A program made the translations under genes and the position numbers. A DNA stretch of 64,000 bases from Vibrio sp. S9_S30. Its GTDB lineage: Bacteria > Pseudomonadota > Gammaproteobacteria > Enterobacterales > Vibrionaceae. How positions within the stretch are numbered: the stretch's first letter is position 1; each line of letters starts with the position of its first letter. Positions 39,690-49,157 of this stretch are shown piece by piece. The stretch spans positions 62,001 to 126,000 of the forward strand of contig NZ_JAAUWT010000007.1 in NCBI RefSeq assembly GCF_014694455.1. The letters are read 5' to 3'. The notes beneath the pieces were generated by a model. That model saw nothing but the letters and a program-made list of their open reading frames with translations. It did no database searches and had not been told where the DNA came from.

Positions 39690-41786
39690 TTATCCACGCT
39701 CTGAAATAATTGCTTCAGCAACATTTTTAGGCACTTCAGCGTACTCACTAAACTCCATAGAGTAAGAAGCACGACCTTGTGTCGCAGAGCGCAAGTCAGT
39801 TGCGTACCCGAACATAGCTGACAACGGAACTTGTGCACGAATTATCTTCAGGCCAGCTGTCCCCTCGTCCATGCCTTCAATGATGCCACGACGACGGTTA
39901 AGATCGCCTACCACATCACCCATCCAGTCTTCTGGAGTCGTTACTTCAACCTTCATCATCGGCTCTAAAAGAACAGGTTGAGCTTCAAGCGCACCGTTCC
40001 TAAAGGCCATGGAGCCAGCGATTTTAAACGCCATCTCACTTGAGTCGACATCGTGGTATGAACCATCGAAAAGTGTTGCTTTAACATCCAAAACCGGATA
40101 ACCAGCCAACACACCGTTGTTCATTTGCTCCTCGATACCTTTCGATACGGAGCTGATGTATTCCTTAGGAACAGCACCACCAACGATCTCATCTACAAAA
40201 ACAAAACCGTCCCCAACTTCTGCAGGTTCTAGCTTCAGCCATACGTGACCGTATTGACCTCTACCACCTGACTGGCGGACAAATTTGCCTTCAACTTCTG
40301 TGCTACCGCGGATGGTTTCACGGTAAGCAACTTGTGGTTTACCCACATTGCAATCCACACTGAATTCGCGCTTCATACGATCAACAATGATTTCTAAGTG
40401 GAGTTCACCCATACCGGAAATCAGCACTTGACCCGTTTCGTCGTCAGTTTCAACACGGAAAGAGGGATCTTCTGCAGCCAGTTTACCTAACGCAATACCC
40501 ATTTTTTCCTGATCGGCTTGAGAACGAGGCTCAACAGCAATCTGAATGACTGGCTCAGGGAATTCCATGCGCTCAAGAATCAATTTATGATCTTGATTAC
40601 ACAGCGTGTCACCTGTTGTTACATCTTTTAGACCAACGGCAGCAGCAATATCACCTGCGCGAATTTCTTTAATCTCTTCACGCTTGTTTGAGTGCATCTG
40701 TACAATACGACCGAAACGTTCACGCTTTTGCTTAACGGAGTTATAGACGCTGTCACCAGTGTTCACAACACCAGAGTAAACACGCATGAATGTCAATGTG
40801 CCGACAAATGGGTCTGTTGCAATCTTAAACGCGAGAGCAGAAAATGGTTCGTTGTCGTCAGCATGACGCTCAACTTCATTTTCATCGTCGTCAATTCCTT
40901 TGATTGCAGGTACGTCAACAGGCGAAGGTAGGAACTCTATGACTGCATCTAATACGGCTTGCACACCTTTATTTTTGAACGCACTGCCGCATGTCGCCAG
41001 TACGATTTCGTTGTTTAGTGTACGAGCACGTAACGCGCCCTTGATTTCGACTTCTGTTAATTCGCCGTCTTCAAGATATTTATCCATTAACTCTTCGCTT
41101 GCTTCAGCTGCGGCTTCAACAAGGTTTGCATGCCACTCTTCAGCAAGTTCTTGCATGTCAGCTGGAATGTCTTCGTATGAAAACGTCATGCCTTGATCGG
41201 CTTCATTCCAGTTGATGGCTTTCATCTTGATAAGGTCGATGACACCTCTGAACTCATCTTCTGCACCAATGCTTAATTGGATAGGAACTGGGTTCGCACC
41301 AAGACGATCTTTAATTTGATTTACAACGCGTAGGAAGTCTGCACCTGTACGGTCCATTTTATTTACAAATACCATACGTGGAACTCGGTATTTATCAGCT
41401 TGACGCCATACAGTTTCGGACTGAGGTTCAACACCTGATGCGCCACAGAACACAACCACTGCACCGTCAAGTACACGGAGAGAGCGCTCTACTTCAATAG
41501 TAAAGTCTACGTGTCCTGGGGTATCAATGATGTTTACGCGATGATCTTGGAACTGTGCTTCCATACCACGCCAGAAGGTAGTAGTTGCAGCTGAGGTGAT
41601 GGTGATACCACGCTCCTGCTCCTGTTCCATCCAGTCCATGGTTGCTGCACCATCGTGAACTTCGCCGATTTTGTGAGAAAGGCCAGTGTAGAACAGAATA
41701 CGCTCAGTTGTGGTTGTTTTTCCTGCATCTACATGAGCACAGATACCGATATTACGGTAGCGCTCAATAGGAGTTTTACGAGCCAC
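39690..41786 (-). CDS. fusA: elongation factor G
   Basis: 698 residues; translocates tRNA and mRNA. Motifs: A-H-V-D-A-G-K-T at 17-24, D-T-P-G-H-V-D-F near 88-95, N-K-M-D near 142-145, then domains II-V with G-M-G-E-L-H-L near 470. It starts [15 protein letters not shown], the opening of canonical FusA. Preceded by a strong hairpin in the rpsG-fusA gap. Confidence 0.98.
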   Translation of the reverse strand: MARKTPIERYRNIGICAHVDAGKTTTTERILFYTGLSHKIGEVHDGAATMDWMEQEQERGITITSAATTTFWRGMEAQFQDHRVNIIDTPGHVDFTIEVERSLRVLDGAVVVFCGASGVEPQSETVWRQADKYRVPRMVFVNKMDRTGADFLRVVNQIKDRLGANPVPIQLSIGAEDEFRGVIDLIKMKAINWNEADQGMTFSYEDIPADMQELAEEWHANLVEAAAEASEELMDKYLEDGELTEVEIKGALRARTLNNEIVLATCGSAFKNKGVQAVLDAVIEFLPSPVDVPAIKGIDDDENEVERHADDNEPFSALAFKIATDPFVGTLTFMRVYSGVVNTGDSVYNSVKQKRERFGRIVQMHSNKREEIKEIRAGDIAAAVGLKDVTTGDTLCNQDHKLILERMEFPEPVIQIAVEPRSQADQEKMGIALGKLAAEDPSFRVETDDETGQVLISGMGELHLEIIVDRMKREFSVDCNVGKPQVAYRETIRGSTEVEGKFVRQSGGRGQYGHVWLKLEPAEVGDGFVFVDEIVGGAVPKEYISSVSKGIEEQMNNGVLAGYPVLDVKATLFDGSYHDVDSSEMAFKIAGSMAFRNGALEAQPVLLEPMMKVEVTTPEDWMGDVVGDLNRRRGIIEGMDEGTAGLKIIRAQVPLSAMFGYATDLRSATQGRASYSMEFSEYAEVPKNVAEAIISERG

Positions 41787-41828
41787 GATTGTATCCTCTT
41801 ACTAAGGTTCACCTTAGAAAATAGAAAA

Positions 41829-41853
41829 GTGCTGCGAGAGAACTTCGCAGCAC
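41829..41853 (-). terminator. hairpin with T-run in the rpsG-fusA gap
   Basis: A perfect nine-base-pair stem GTGCTGCGA / TCGCAGCAC (41829-41837 and 41845-41853) is followed on the minus strand by TTTTCTATTTTC. It looks like an intrinsic terminator inside the str operon and could lower fusA-tuf transcription relative to rpsL-rpsG. Confidence 0.6.
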
Positions 41854-41861
41854 AGAAGGTA

Positions 41862-42332
41862 TTACCAGCGGTAATGAGCGAACGCTTTGTTTGCGTCAGC
41901 CATGCGGTGAACGTCTTCACGTTTCTTAACCGCAGTACCTTTGTTCTCAGACGCGTCTAGCATTTCTGCAGCTAGGCGTTGAGCCATAGATTTTTCACCA
42001 CGCTTACGCGCAGCTTCAACTACCCAACGCATAGCAAGAGCGTTACGGCGAACCGGACGAACTTCTACAGGTACTTGGTAAGTTGAACCACCCACACGGC
42101 GAGATTTAACTTCTACCGCTGGACGAACATTTTCAAGAGCTTCTTCAAATACAGCTAAGTGATCTTTACCAGATTTCTCAGCCATTACTTCTAGTGCAGT
42201 ATAAACGATTTTCTCTGCAGTAGATTTCTTTCCGTCAACCATAAGGATGTTAACGAACTTTGCCAGCAATTCAGATTTGAACTTAGGATCTGGAAGGATC
42301 TTACGCTGACCAATTACGCGACGACGTGGCAT
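41862..42332 (-). CDS. rpsG: 30S ribosomal protein S7
   Basis: 156 residues, [19 protein letters not shown]7 nucleates assembly of the 30S head and in E. coli represses the str operon by binding the rpsL-rpsG gap; the corresponding gap here is 118 bases and holds a hairpin. Confidence 0.98.
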   Translation of the reverse strand: MPRRRVIGQRKILPDPKFKSELLAKFVNILMVDGKKSTAEKIVYTALEVMAEKSGKDHLAVFEEALENVRPAVEVKSRRVGGSTYQVPVEVRPVRRNALAMRWVVEAARKRGEKSMAQRLAAEMLDASENKGTAVKKREDVHRMADANKAFAHYRW

Positions 42333-42450
42333 GGATATTCTCCGTTGTCTTCTTCAGGTTATCCAAAACTTTTCAGTTTCTTCAAAAAATAAAAATGAAA
42401 ATTTAGTGTTTGGCCTTACTTAACGCCTTTCTGTTTACAGAAAAGGGGCA
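42333..42450 (-). promoter_or_regulatory. rpsL-rpsG intergenic region, possible S7 target
   Basis: The 118-base gap contains, on the minus strand, CCTTTTCTG TAAA CAGAAAGG just after rpsL. E. coli S7 binds the equivalent gap to control rpsG translation. Whether the binding determinants are kept was not established. Confidence 0.35.
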
Positions 42451-42828
<378 letters not shown>

Positions 42829-42874
42829 CTAGCTCCTGAATTACTTGAAAGTAAGCTTTGTGAAAAATCTATAT

Positions 42875-42903
42875 CCCCAAAATGCACCTATGTACAATTG
42901 GGG
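42875..42903 (-). other. hairpin at the 5' end of the rpsL transcript
   Basis: CCCCAA / TTGGGG pairs flank a 17-base loop at the predicted transcript start. A 5'-terminal stem of this type can slow mRNA decay. Confidence 0.45.
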
Positions 42904-42910
42904 ACGCAAA

Positions 42911-42939
42911 ATTCTATGCAGCAGTGGTGTGAGTGTCAA
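42911..42939 (-). promoter_or_regulatory. str operon promoter
   Basis: On the minus strand TTGACA (42934-42939) and TAGAAT (42911-42916) are exactly 17 bases apart, near the sigma-70 consensus. The start point should be about 42904, giving an 80-base leader before rpsL. Confidence 0.85.
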
Positions 42940-43048
42940 GAAATATACAGATCTTTTTTAATAACTTAACTTGTCTCGCGAAAAACGCTCGAGGGAAGCG
43001 CAAAGCCTTACTGCATTTTTAGAAGGGATTAATGAATGCCAATGCGGT

Positions 43049-43330
43049 TTATTCCCATGTTACGTTGGATTCATGTGTTTCTGTGAGCGTAACCCAATCG
43101 TTGAAGCTGGCTTTAGCAACCGCCGTATCAATACAGCCACTCAACCCTCTTGCAACCACATCAGGCATCAGCACGTATATACCTAATTGACTGTTTAGGA
43201 GGCTTTCAAAACCTTGGTGATGCGTGATTGCGGCATAGACAGCATCCTCCACAAGCAAGATCGTATCTTGGGACGTTGCATATTGGATGGCTTCTTGTAT
43301 TCCAGTAAGGGACTTGACGATGTGTAACAT
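43049..43330 (-). CDS. tusB: sulfurtransferase complex subunit TusB
   Basis: 93 residues of the DsrH family (M-L-H-I-V-K-S-L-T-G; ends W-V-T-L-T-E-T-H-E-S-N). Subunit of TusBCD, which relays persulfide sulfur from IscS through TusA to TusE and MnmA for 2-thiouridine in tRNA. Nine bases after tusC. Confidence 0.93.
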   Translation of the reverse strand: MLHIVKSLTGIQEAIQYATSQDTILLVEDAVYAAITHHQGFESLLNSQLGIYVLMPDVVARGLSGCIDTAVAKASFNDWVTLTETHESNVTWE

Positions 43331-43339
43331 GTTCTTTTC

Positions 43340-43696
43340 TCAAAAAGTCAACGCTTTTCCCGCTGACTTCAATTTACTTGTGATTTGTTTTCTTGAGAGT
43401 TGGTCAACATCAATAACTAACTCAGCATTTTTTAGACCGCGCTCAGAAAGAGACTCTTTGCATACGAATACGTTTTCAATGTCATACAAATCGAAGAGTT
43501 TAAACATTGGAGCGTAATCCTTGCTGAGAATGTCAGAAGTATCTTGCAAAGCCAGTAATTGAGTAACACCATCACCGATGAATAACACCGTTATATCTTC
43601 GCAATATGCCGACGCCGCCAAAAGCGCATCGACCCCCTCTCGCCCAGAATTATGACCATGAGGGGAACTTCTAAATACAAATGTTAACTGGCTCAA
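43340..43696 (-). CDS. tusC: sulfurtransferase complex subunit TusC
   Basis: 118 residues of the DsrF family, with [17 protein letters not shown] near 9-25. Overlaps the end of tusD by four bases (ATGA), so the two are translationally coupled. Structural subunit of the heterohexamer. Confidence 0.93.
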   Translation of the reverse strand: MSQLTFVFRSSPHGHNSGREGVDALLAASAYCEDITVLFIGDGVTQLLALQDTSDILSKDYAPMFKLFDLYDIENVFVCKESLSERGLKNAELVIDVDQLSRKQITSKLKSAGKALTF

Positions 43697-44091
43697 AACT
43701 GAATCACTCTATCTTGGGTAAGCATTGCTTCAGCTAAGCTTCCCAAACCGGCTTGTTCAAAGCCATTGGCTAAATTATGTTGCATCAATTGGTGTTGTTC
43801 AGCCTCATTTTGGCTGACGACTCCGCGCCTTAACGCGGCTGCAACACATGTTTCCATACGAACACCATGTCTCTTGGCTAATTCTTGCCACGCTTTTGCC
43901 AGATTGAATTCATCATTCGCAGGCACTGATAGCTGTGTTCCGTTATATACGCCATCTTGATAAAAGAAAACGCTGACGAGCGTATGCCCTTTTTCAATCA
44001 ATGCAGACGCAAATTGGTAAGCATGTCGTGCCGACTGAGTGCCATAGACGCCACCGTTGACCACTAAGGTATAAGTGAGGGATGCATTCAC
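43693..44091 (-). CDS. tusD: sulfurtransferase complex subunit TusD
   Basis: 132 residues of the DsrE family. The sulfur-carrying cysteine is C82 in [12 protein letters not shown], equivalent to C78 of E. coli TusD, in a complete active-site context. It overlaps yheO by four bases, which places the regulator and the tus genes in one transcript. Confidence 0.94.
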   Translation of the reverse strand: MNASLTYTLVVNGGVYGTQSARHAYQFASALIEKGHTLVSVFFYQDGVYNGTQLSVPANDEFNLAKAWQELAKRHGVRMETCVAAALRRGVVSQNEAEQHQLMQHNLANGFEQAGLGSLAEAMLTQDRVIQF

Positions 44092-44816
44092 TTTTCACCA
44101 TCCTCAGTCTTGCGCTGGCGAATATACAAGTAGACCGTGTGCTTGGAGATATTGAGTCTATCTGCAACACGATTAATCGCATCTTTTATGTCGAAGATAC
44201 CCTTATCATAGAGATCCATAACAATCTGACGGTTTTTCGTATTATTGGAGACAGATTTATCGGCATTAATATCTTCAATAGTTCGCTCGACTGTTTGATC
44301 CACCAGCTCTTCCACATCGCTGGCAAAGTTAACGGAAGACGCCGCTTCTTTCGCTTCTTCATTCGGCATAAATGCTTGCAGAACTTGGGAGAAAGGGGCA
44401 TCTAAATTGATATTGATACACAAAAGACCGATGACCCGATTGTCCCCATTGCGAATAGCAATAGTGATTGATTTCATCAACACTCCGCCCTTCGCGCGAG
44501 TAAAATAAGAGCGAGAGAAATTGCGTTCTGATCCTTCAATGTCCTTCAGCATTTTCAAAGCAAGATCCGTAATAGGCGACCCCACCTGACGTCCTGTATT
44601 TTCTCCGTTTGCAATTTTAATGGCAGAGGTATTGAGATCTTCAAGTGAGTGCAATACGATTTCACAGTGTGCGCCAATCAAGCTGGCAAGCCCATCGACC
44701 ACCGCTTCGTATGAGCGAAGGATAATTTTATCGTGCTCAGAAAATGGCTTCACATCTATGGATTCCATCTCAAGCAGCGAATCTGCATAAATCGCATCTG
44801 ATGTATTCACGTTCAC
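44088..44816 (-). CDS. yheO: YheO-family PAS/helix-turn-helix regulator
   Basis: 242 residues with a PAS-like YheO domain (about 28-145, including [11 protein letters not shown]) and a C-terminal helix-turn-helix (about 195-235, [19 protein letters not shown]). E. coli has the same yheO-tusDCB-rpsL order. The signal it senses and its targets are unknown. Confidence 0.9.
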   Translation of the reverse strand: MNVNTSDAIYADSLLEMESIDVKPFSEHDKIILRSYEAVVDGLASLIGAHCEIVLHSLEDLNTSAIKIANGENTGRQVGSPITDLALKMLKDIEGSERNFSRSYFTRAKGGVLMKSITIAIRNGDNRVIGLLCININLDAPFSQVLQAFMPNEEAKEAASSVNFASDVEELVDQTVERTIEDINADKSVSNNTKNRQIVMDLYDKGIFDIKDAINRVADRLNISKHTVYLYIRQRKTEDGEK

Positions 44817-44941
44817 CTTACCTAGTGCATATTTATTTCAATTATTTGCTAGAAGTTTATCAGAAAATTTTAATCGGGCACGGATAACCATACTATCTAG
44901 TGACTTAGAGCAAACATTGCCTTTATTTCCAATAGACAGAC

Positions 44942-44966
44942 AAAAAAAAGAGCTCCGAAGAGCTCT
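44942..44966 (-). terminator. terminator of fkpA
   Basis: The stem AGAGCTC / GAGCTCT with loop CGAA is followed on the minus strand by eight T. Confidence 0.8.
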
Positions 44967-44988
44967 CTTTAACTATGTAGACCAATGA

Positions 44989-45780
44989 TTACTTAGTTGC
45001 CGTTTCGGCTTCGTCACCACCGTCAATTTCAAGTAGTTCCACTTCAAAGACTAACGTTGAGTTTGCTGGGATTGTCGGGGTGTCTTGCTCACCGTATGCT
45101 AGCTCAGGTGGAATAACAAATTTGTATTTAGAGCCCACTTGCATTAATTGAACACCTTCAGTCCAACCTGGAATCACTCGATTTAGAGGAAACGTTGCAG
45201 GTTGATCGCGATCGTATGAGCTATCAAACTTAGTACCATCAATCAGCGTACCAGTGTAATGCACAACAACTGTATCTGTTTCTTTTGGCGAATCGCCTTT
45301 AGCTGCGTTCAATACTTGGTAAAGAAGCCCAGACTCAGTCGCTGAAACACCTTCTTGCTTAGAGAACTCCGCACGGAAGTCATCACCTGCTTTCTTCGCA
45401 GCCGCAGCCTTCTCTGCCGCTTGTGCTTCCATTAATTTAGCAACGCGTTGATCTAACGATTCCAACGCCGCTCGAATTTCATCTTCATTAAGAGCGGCTT
45501 GCTCACTAAATACATCTTCAATACCTTTTAGTACAAGCTCTTTTTTCAACTCAATACCGATTTCTTTAGGCTTTTCAATACTTGTATTTAAGTAGTTAGC
45601 AAATGATACACCAATGGAGTAAGCGGCTTTTTCATCTTCGTTCTGGAAGGTCACAGCTGGAGCAGATTGTTCTACTTTCGTGATTTCCTCAACTTTTGGT
45701 TCTGATTTTACTTCTTCTTGACAACCTACAGCTAGAGCTACTGTTGCAGCTAGCAGTGACGCTTTAAACAAAGGCTTCAT
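44989..45780 (-). CDS. fkpA: FKBP-type peptidyl-prolyl isomerase FkpA, predicted lipoprotein
   Basis: 263 residues. After an N-terminal signal (M-K-P-L-F-K-A-S-L-L) comes A-V-G-C at residues 17-20, which reads as a lipobox with C20 as the lipidated residue, unlike the soluble periplasmic E. coli FkpA. A helical dimerisation region (about 45-145, A-E-K-A-A-A-A-K-K-A) precedes the FKBP domain (about 160-250, V-V-V-H-Y-T-G-T-L-I-D-G-T-K-F-D-S-S). It acts as foldase/chaperone in the periplasm. It is divergent from the WD40 lipoprotein gene. Confidence 0.93.
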   Translation of the reverse strand: MKPLFKASLLAATVALAVGCQEEVKSEPKVEEITKVEQSAPAVTFQNEDEKAAYSIGVSFANYLNTSIEKPKEIGIELKKELVLKGIEDVFSEQAALNEDEIRAALESLDQRVAKLMEAQAAEKAAAAKKAGDDFRAEFSKQEGVSATESGLLYQVLNAAKGDSPKETDTVVVHYTGTLIDGTKFDSSYDRDQPATFPLNRVIPGWTEGVQLMQVGSKYKFVIPPELAYGEQDTPTIPANSTLVFEVELLEIDGGDEAETATK

Positions 45781-45886
45781 TTAATTCTCCAAATTATAAA
45801 TTCTTGGTCAGAGAGCCTCTCCGACTTCAATGAAATATCTTGTACAGTTTCGTGCAAAAAAGTGGTGGTATCAATATACTGGTTTC

Positions 45887-46903
45887 ATGTCCACTTACAC
45901 AAACCGGATTTCTACAGCGATGCGAACAGTTTCTCACTCCGTGGTTATAACCATTGCTATTCTTTTGTTAAATGGTTGCTTCTTTACACAAAAAAATGAT
46001 CAGCGATGGGTTATTGAACCCTCTGGCGCAACCAGTTTTGGTTTGAGCCGAGACGGACGCTTCGCTTTACTTTATTCTCAAGAGCACCAATTGCTTCTTT
46101 GGGATCTTGAAAACAATGAAGAGCTTGCCCAATTAGGCGCTCAAGATCCTCAATCCAATACCGTATCCCACATCCGAATTGCCGACAACGGACGCTTTGC
46201 CATTACCGCAACACAACAGAATTTTGCTGTCTGGGATCTTGGCTGGACACAGGCCCAAGGACTCTGGTCTATCTCTGATGGCATTATCCGCGATATCGAC
46301 ATTTCCAGCAATGGTGAACAAGTTCTGCTGGGCTTATCAAATGGAAAAGCCATTTACGTGGATTTAGTCACCGGACGTCGTCTTGAGTTCCTTGCTCACA
46401 GAGAAAAAGTAAATTCTGTGGCCCTCTCCCCAAATGGTCGTTTTGCTCTGTCTGGAGGCAATGACTACATCGCGTATTTATGGGACACCCAAACAGGGAT
46501 GGCTCTGTATAAATTTGAGCACGATTCCAGAATCAATCGGGTTGCCCTGCAGCGCGATGGCAAGCTTGCTTTTACCTCTGATGGTTCTAACGGTGCATTT
46601 ATCTGGGACTTATCAAATGGGGAGAAAGTATCTGAGTTGAAAACGTTCCAACGGCAATTGATATTCACATCGGCACGCTTTTCTGATGATGGTCAGAGAC
46701 TTGTGACTGGCACGCCTGGTGGCCGAGTCATATTATGGGATGTGCAAAGTGGAAAACGTCTTGATTACTGGGAAGTCGAACCGCAAAAAGATGCTCGCCC
46801 TCCCCGTGCTGTCGTGTATGATGCGTCCTTCGATAAACAACAACGAATTATTTCTGGTACGTCAGCAGGTATTGCTCAAGCGTGGCAGATTGAAACTGAG
46901 TAA
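45887..46903 (+). CDS. WD40-repeat lipoprotein
   Basis: A beta-propeller protein of about 338 residues. A signal sequence leads to L-L-L-N-G-C, a lipobox-like site. Repeats end in L-W-D-L-E, V-W-D-L-G, L-W-D-T-Q, I-W-D-L-S and L-W-D-V-Q, giving at least six WD40 blades. Starts at 45830, 45887 and 45920 are all possible; the last two give good lipoprotein signals and none has a strong ribosome site. The partner is unknown. It overlaps no other gene and slyX follows after five bases. Confidence 0.78.
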   Translation: MSTYTNRISTAMRTVSHSVVITIAILLLNGCFFTQKNDQRWVIEPSGATSFGLSRDGRFALLYSQEHQLLLWDLENNEELAQLGAQDPQSNTVSHIRIADNGRFAITATQQNFAVWDLGWTQAQGLWSISDGIIRDIDISSNGEQVLLGLSNGKAIYVDLVTGRRLEFLAHREKVNSVALSPNGRFALSGGNDYIAYLWDTQTGMALYKFEHDSRINRVALQRDGKLAFTSDGSNGAFIWDLSNGEKVSELKTFQRQLIFTSARFSDDGQRLVTGTPGGRVILWDVQSGKRLDYWEVEPQKDARPPRAVVYDASFDKQQRIISGTSAGIAQAWQIETE

Positions 46904-46908
46904 ACACC

Positions 46909-47130
46909 ATGCAAAGCGATAAACAGCTGCAAACGCGTATTGAAAATTTGGAATGTCAACTTGCCTTTCAAGAGCAAACCATTGACGAGTTGAATGACGC
47001 ATTAAGCCAACAGCAATTGTTGATTACGAAGATGCAGGACCAAATGAAATATGTGGTCGGTAAGATGAAAAATATGGATTCATCAAACTTGGCGGACGCC
47101 TCTGAGGAAACGCCTCCGCCACATTATTGA
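46909..47130 (+). CDS. slyX: SlyX protein
   Basis: 73 residues forming an almost continuous coiled coil (about 5-55, L-E-C-Q-L-A-F-Q-E-Q-T-I-D-E-L-N) with the conserved tail P-P-P-H-Y. Function is unknown; it is regularly found near slyD and fkpA, as here. Confidence 0.92.
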   Translation: MQSDKQLQTRIENLECQLAFQEQTIDELNDALSQQQLLITKMQDQMKYVVGKMKNMDSSNLADASEETPPPHY

Positions 47131-47184
47131 TTGGATTAGCGTAATTGATCGAATTCACTTCGGGGGCTGAGGACGAAAACGATT

Positions 47185-48129
47185 TTACTCATCAGAAAAA
47201 ATCTTAACGAGCAATTTCCCCTCCGTATCGATACTAGCTCGATACATACCAGAGCTATTCATACTGAAATGAATGTCGCCCCGCTCGTCTATGGCGATCA
47301 GACCACCTTCTCCCCCCATGGATTTCAGCTCGCCTTGAATGATTGTTTCACACGCGACATGAATATCTTCTTTTAAATACTTCATGCGAGCAGCAACGTC
47401 TGCGGCCACTGTTTTTCGAATAAAGTATTCACCTATACCCGTGGTAGATACCGCAACATTGCCGTTTTCAGCGATGGTTCCACACCCAATCAACGCCGAA
47501 TCGCCTACACGACCATATTTCTTATTTGTTACTCCGCCGGTACTGGTTGCTGCGGCTAAGTTTCCTTGTCTATCCAACGCGACGGCACCAACAGTTCCAT
47601 ATTTTTTATCGTCAGGATATTTCGACTCTGATAAGGCAAACAATCCTTTTTCTTTCATGATTTTCAACTGGTCATAACGACGCTCAGTATAGAAATAATC
47701 CTGCTCGGTGTATTCATGCCCTTGTTCAAACGCAAACTCTTCTGCACCTTCTCCAATCAATAAAACATGATTGCTGTTTTTCATCACATCACGAGCAAGG
47801 ACAATAGGGTTCTTGATATGACGTACTCCAGCGATAGCACCCACTTCACTTTTCGCCCCATGCATCAGAGATGCATCCATTTCAACCATTTCACTATTGG
47901 TGAGTACAGAGCCTCTTCCCGCATTAAATAGTGGGCAATCTTCCATAACTTTAACGGCTTCAACGACCGCATCAAGCGCATCCCCTCCTTCAGACAACAC
48001 TTTATGACCCACCTTCACAGAGAGGGTCAATGCCTGCTGAAATTCAGCACGCATTTCTGTCGTCATTTTGTCTCTTAAAATGGTTCCAGCACCACCATGT
48101 ATTGCAATGGAAAACGGCTTAGTCATCAT
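47185..48129 (-). CDS. iaaA: isoaspartyl peptidase/L-asparaginase (Ntn hydrolase)
   Basis: 314 residues. The precursor cuts itself before T179 in K-K-Y-G-T-V-G-A-V-A-L-D, producing the catalytic N-terminal threonine; other family blocks are A-I-H-G-G-A-G (9-15), N-A-G-R-G-S-V near 69-75 and G-G-V-T-N-K near 198. It degrades isoaspartyl dipeptides and may act as asparaginase. Two ATG codons are adjacent; I kept the first. It is inserted between slyX and slyD and shares no other obvious pathway with them. Confidence 0.92.
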   Translation of the reverse strand: MMTKPFSIAIHGGAGTILRDKMTTEMRAEFQQALTLSVKVGHKVLSEGGDALDAVVEAVKVMEDCPLFNAGRGSVLTNSEMVEMDASLMHGAKSEVGAIAGVRHIKNPIVLARDVMKNSNHVLLIGEGAEEFAFEQGHEYTEQDYFYTERRYDQLKIMKEKGLFALSESKYPDDKKYGTVGAVALDRQGNLAAATSTGGVTNKKYGRVGDSALIGCGTIAENGNVAVSTTGIGEYFIRKTVAADVAARMKYLKEDIHVACETIIQGELKSMGGEGGLIAIDERGDIHFSMNSSGMYRASIDTEGKLLVKIFSDE

Positions 48130-48174
48130 ACTTTCCTAAATCAGATTTACAGCTTCGATAATTTCTCACAACCC

Positions 48175-48209
48175 ACAAAAAAACGCCAACTGAGTCATCA
48201 GTCGGCGTT
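48175..48209 (-). terminator. terminator of slyD
   Basis: The stem AACGCCAACTGA / TCAGTCGGCGTT (one G-U pair) with loop GTCA is followed on the minus strand by about eight T. Confidence 0.8.
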
Positions 48210-48255
48210 CTCAATGTTATCCGTTTAAGGTCGCTTGACTATAAGACCTTAAAAA

Positions 48256-48819
48256 TTAGTGAGATCCGCAACTTCCACCGCCACAGCAGCCATCTTTCTC
48301 TTTACCATGGCTGTGGTCATGGTCGTGATCGTGGTCACCACCACAACAACCGCCTTCTTGATGGATATGTCCGTGCTCAATTTCGTCGGCTGTTGCTTCA
48401 CGCGTTGCAATGACTTCTACATCAAAAGTCAGAGACTGACCTGCAAGCATGTGATTACCATCAACAACAACGTCATCACCATCCACTTCTGTCACTTCGA
48501 CAGGGATCTGCCCCTGATCCGTATCCGCTAGAAAACGCATACCCACTTCAATTTCATCTACACCTTGGAATACATTGGCTGGTACGCGCTGTACCAGTGC
48601 ATCATTGTGCTCGCCGTAAGCGTCTTCTGGAGAAACATTCGCGGTGAACTTATCGCCTGCCACTTTACCCTCCAGCTCTTTCTCAAGACCTGTGATTAGG
48701 TTGTTGTGACCGTGAAGGTAGTCCAATGGCGCGTCGCTAGTTGACTGATCAACAACCACACCGTCTTCCGTTTTCACTTGGTATGCCAGACTAACAACCA
48801 CGTTTTTTTCAATTTTCAT
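48256..48819 (-). CDS. slyD: FKBP-type peptidyl-prolyl isomerase SlyD, metal-binding tail
   Basis: 187 residues: FKBP domain with inserted chaperone flap (about 1-150, Y-G-E-H-N-D-A-L-V near 68-76) and a C-terminal tail rich in His, Cys, Gly and Asp (G-G-C-C-G-G-D-H-D-H-D-H-D-H-S-H and G-C-C-G-G-G-S-C-G-S-H). The tail binds nickel and other metals and supports hydrogenase maturation in E. coli. No signal peptide, so cytoplasmic. Confidence 0.96.
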   Translation of the reverse strand: MKIEKNVVVSLAYQVKTEDGVVVDQSTSDAPLDYLHGHNNLITGLEKELEGKVAGDKFTANVSPEDAYGEHNDALVQRVPANVFQGVDEIEVGMRFLADTDQGQIPVEVTEVDGDDVVVDGNHMLAGQSLTFDVEVIATREATADEIEHGHIHQEGGCCGGDHDHDHDHSHGKEKDGCCGGGSCGSH

Positions 48820-48948
48820 GATGACTCCAAGGAGGTTTTGAAATCCTGGGAGAAAATGGATCCCCAGGAAAATGATGAATAACCCCGCTATTATGGGGAC
48901 GAAATATCAAAACACAATAAAAGCGCAGGTTTCTTTATTTTTATACGC

Positions 48949-49149
48949 TTAATCCGGCTTAAAGATGCCAATCATGTTTTGTGTGGCATGCTCGCTTTTT
49001 TCCACAGATTGAGTTGTTCTCTGTTCAACATAGTTGCAGTCAACACATTCAACCACTTCCACGTTATTTTCTTCCCACCAACGTAAGGCATCTTTTTCTT
49101 TACATTGCGGGCATGCGGCGCCAACGATAAATCTTTTTTTCTGTTTCAC
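48949..49149 (-). CDS. yheV: YheV-family zinc-ribbon protein
   Basis: 66 residues when started at the GTG at 49147-49149, which has GAGG five bases upstream and gives the same length as E. coli YheV; a longer TTG-started reading would overlap kefB. C13-x2-C16 and C35-x2-C38 form a zinc ribbon (A-A-C-P-Q-C and E-C-V-D-C), and the tail I-G-I-F-K-P-D is conserved. It lies directly after kefB as in E. coli. Function unknown. Confidence 0.85.
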   Translation of the reverse strand: MKQKKRFIVGAACPQCKEKDALRWWEENNVEVVECVDCNYVEQRTTQSVEKSEHATQNMIGIFKPD

Positions 49150-49157
49150 GTTCACCT

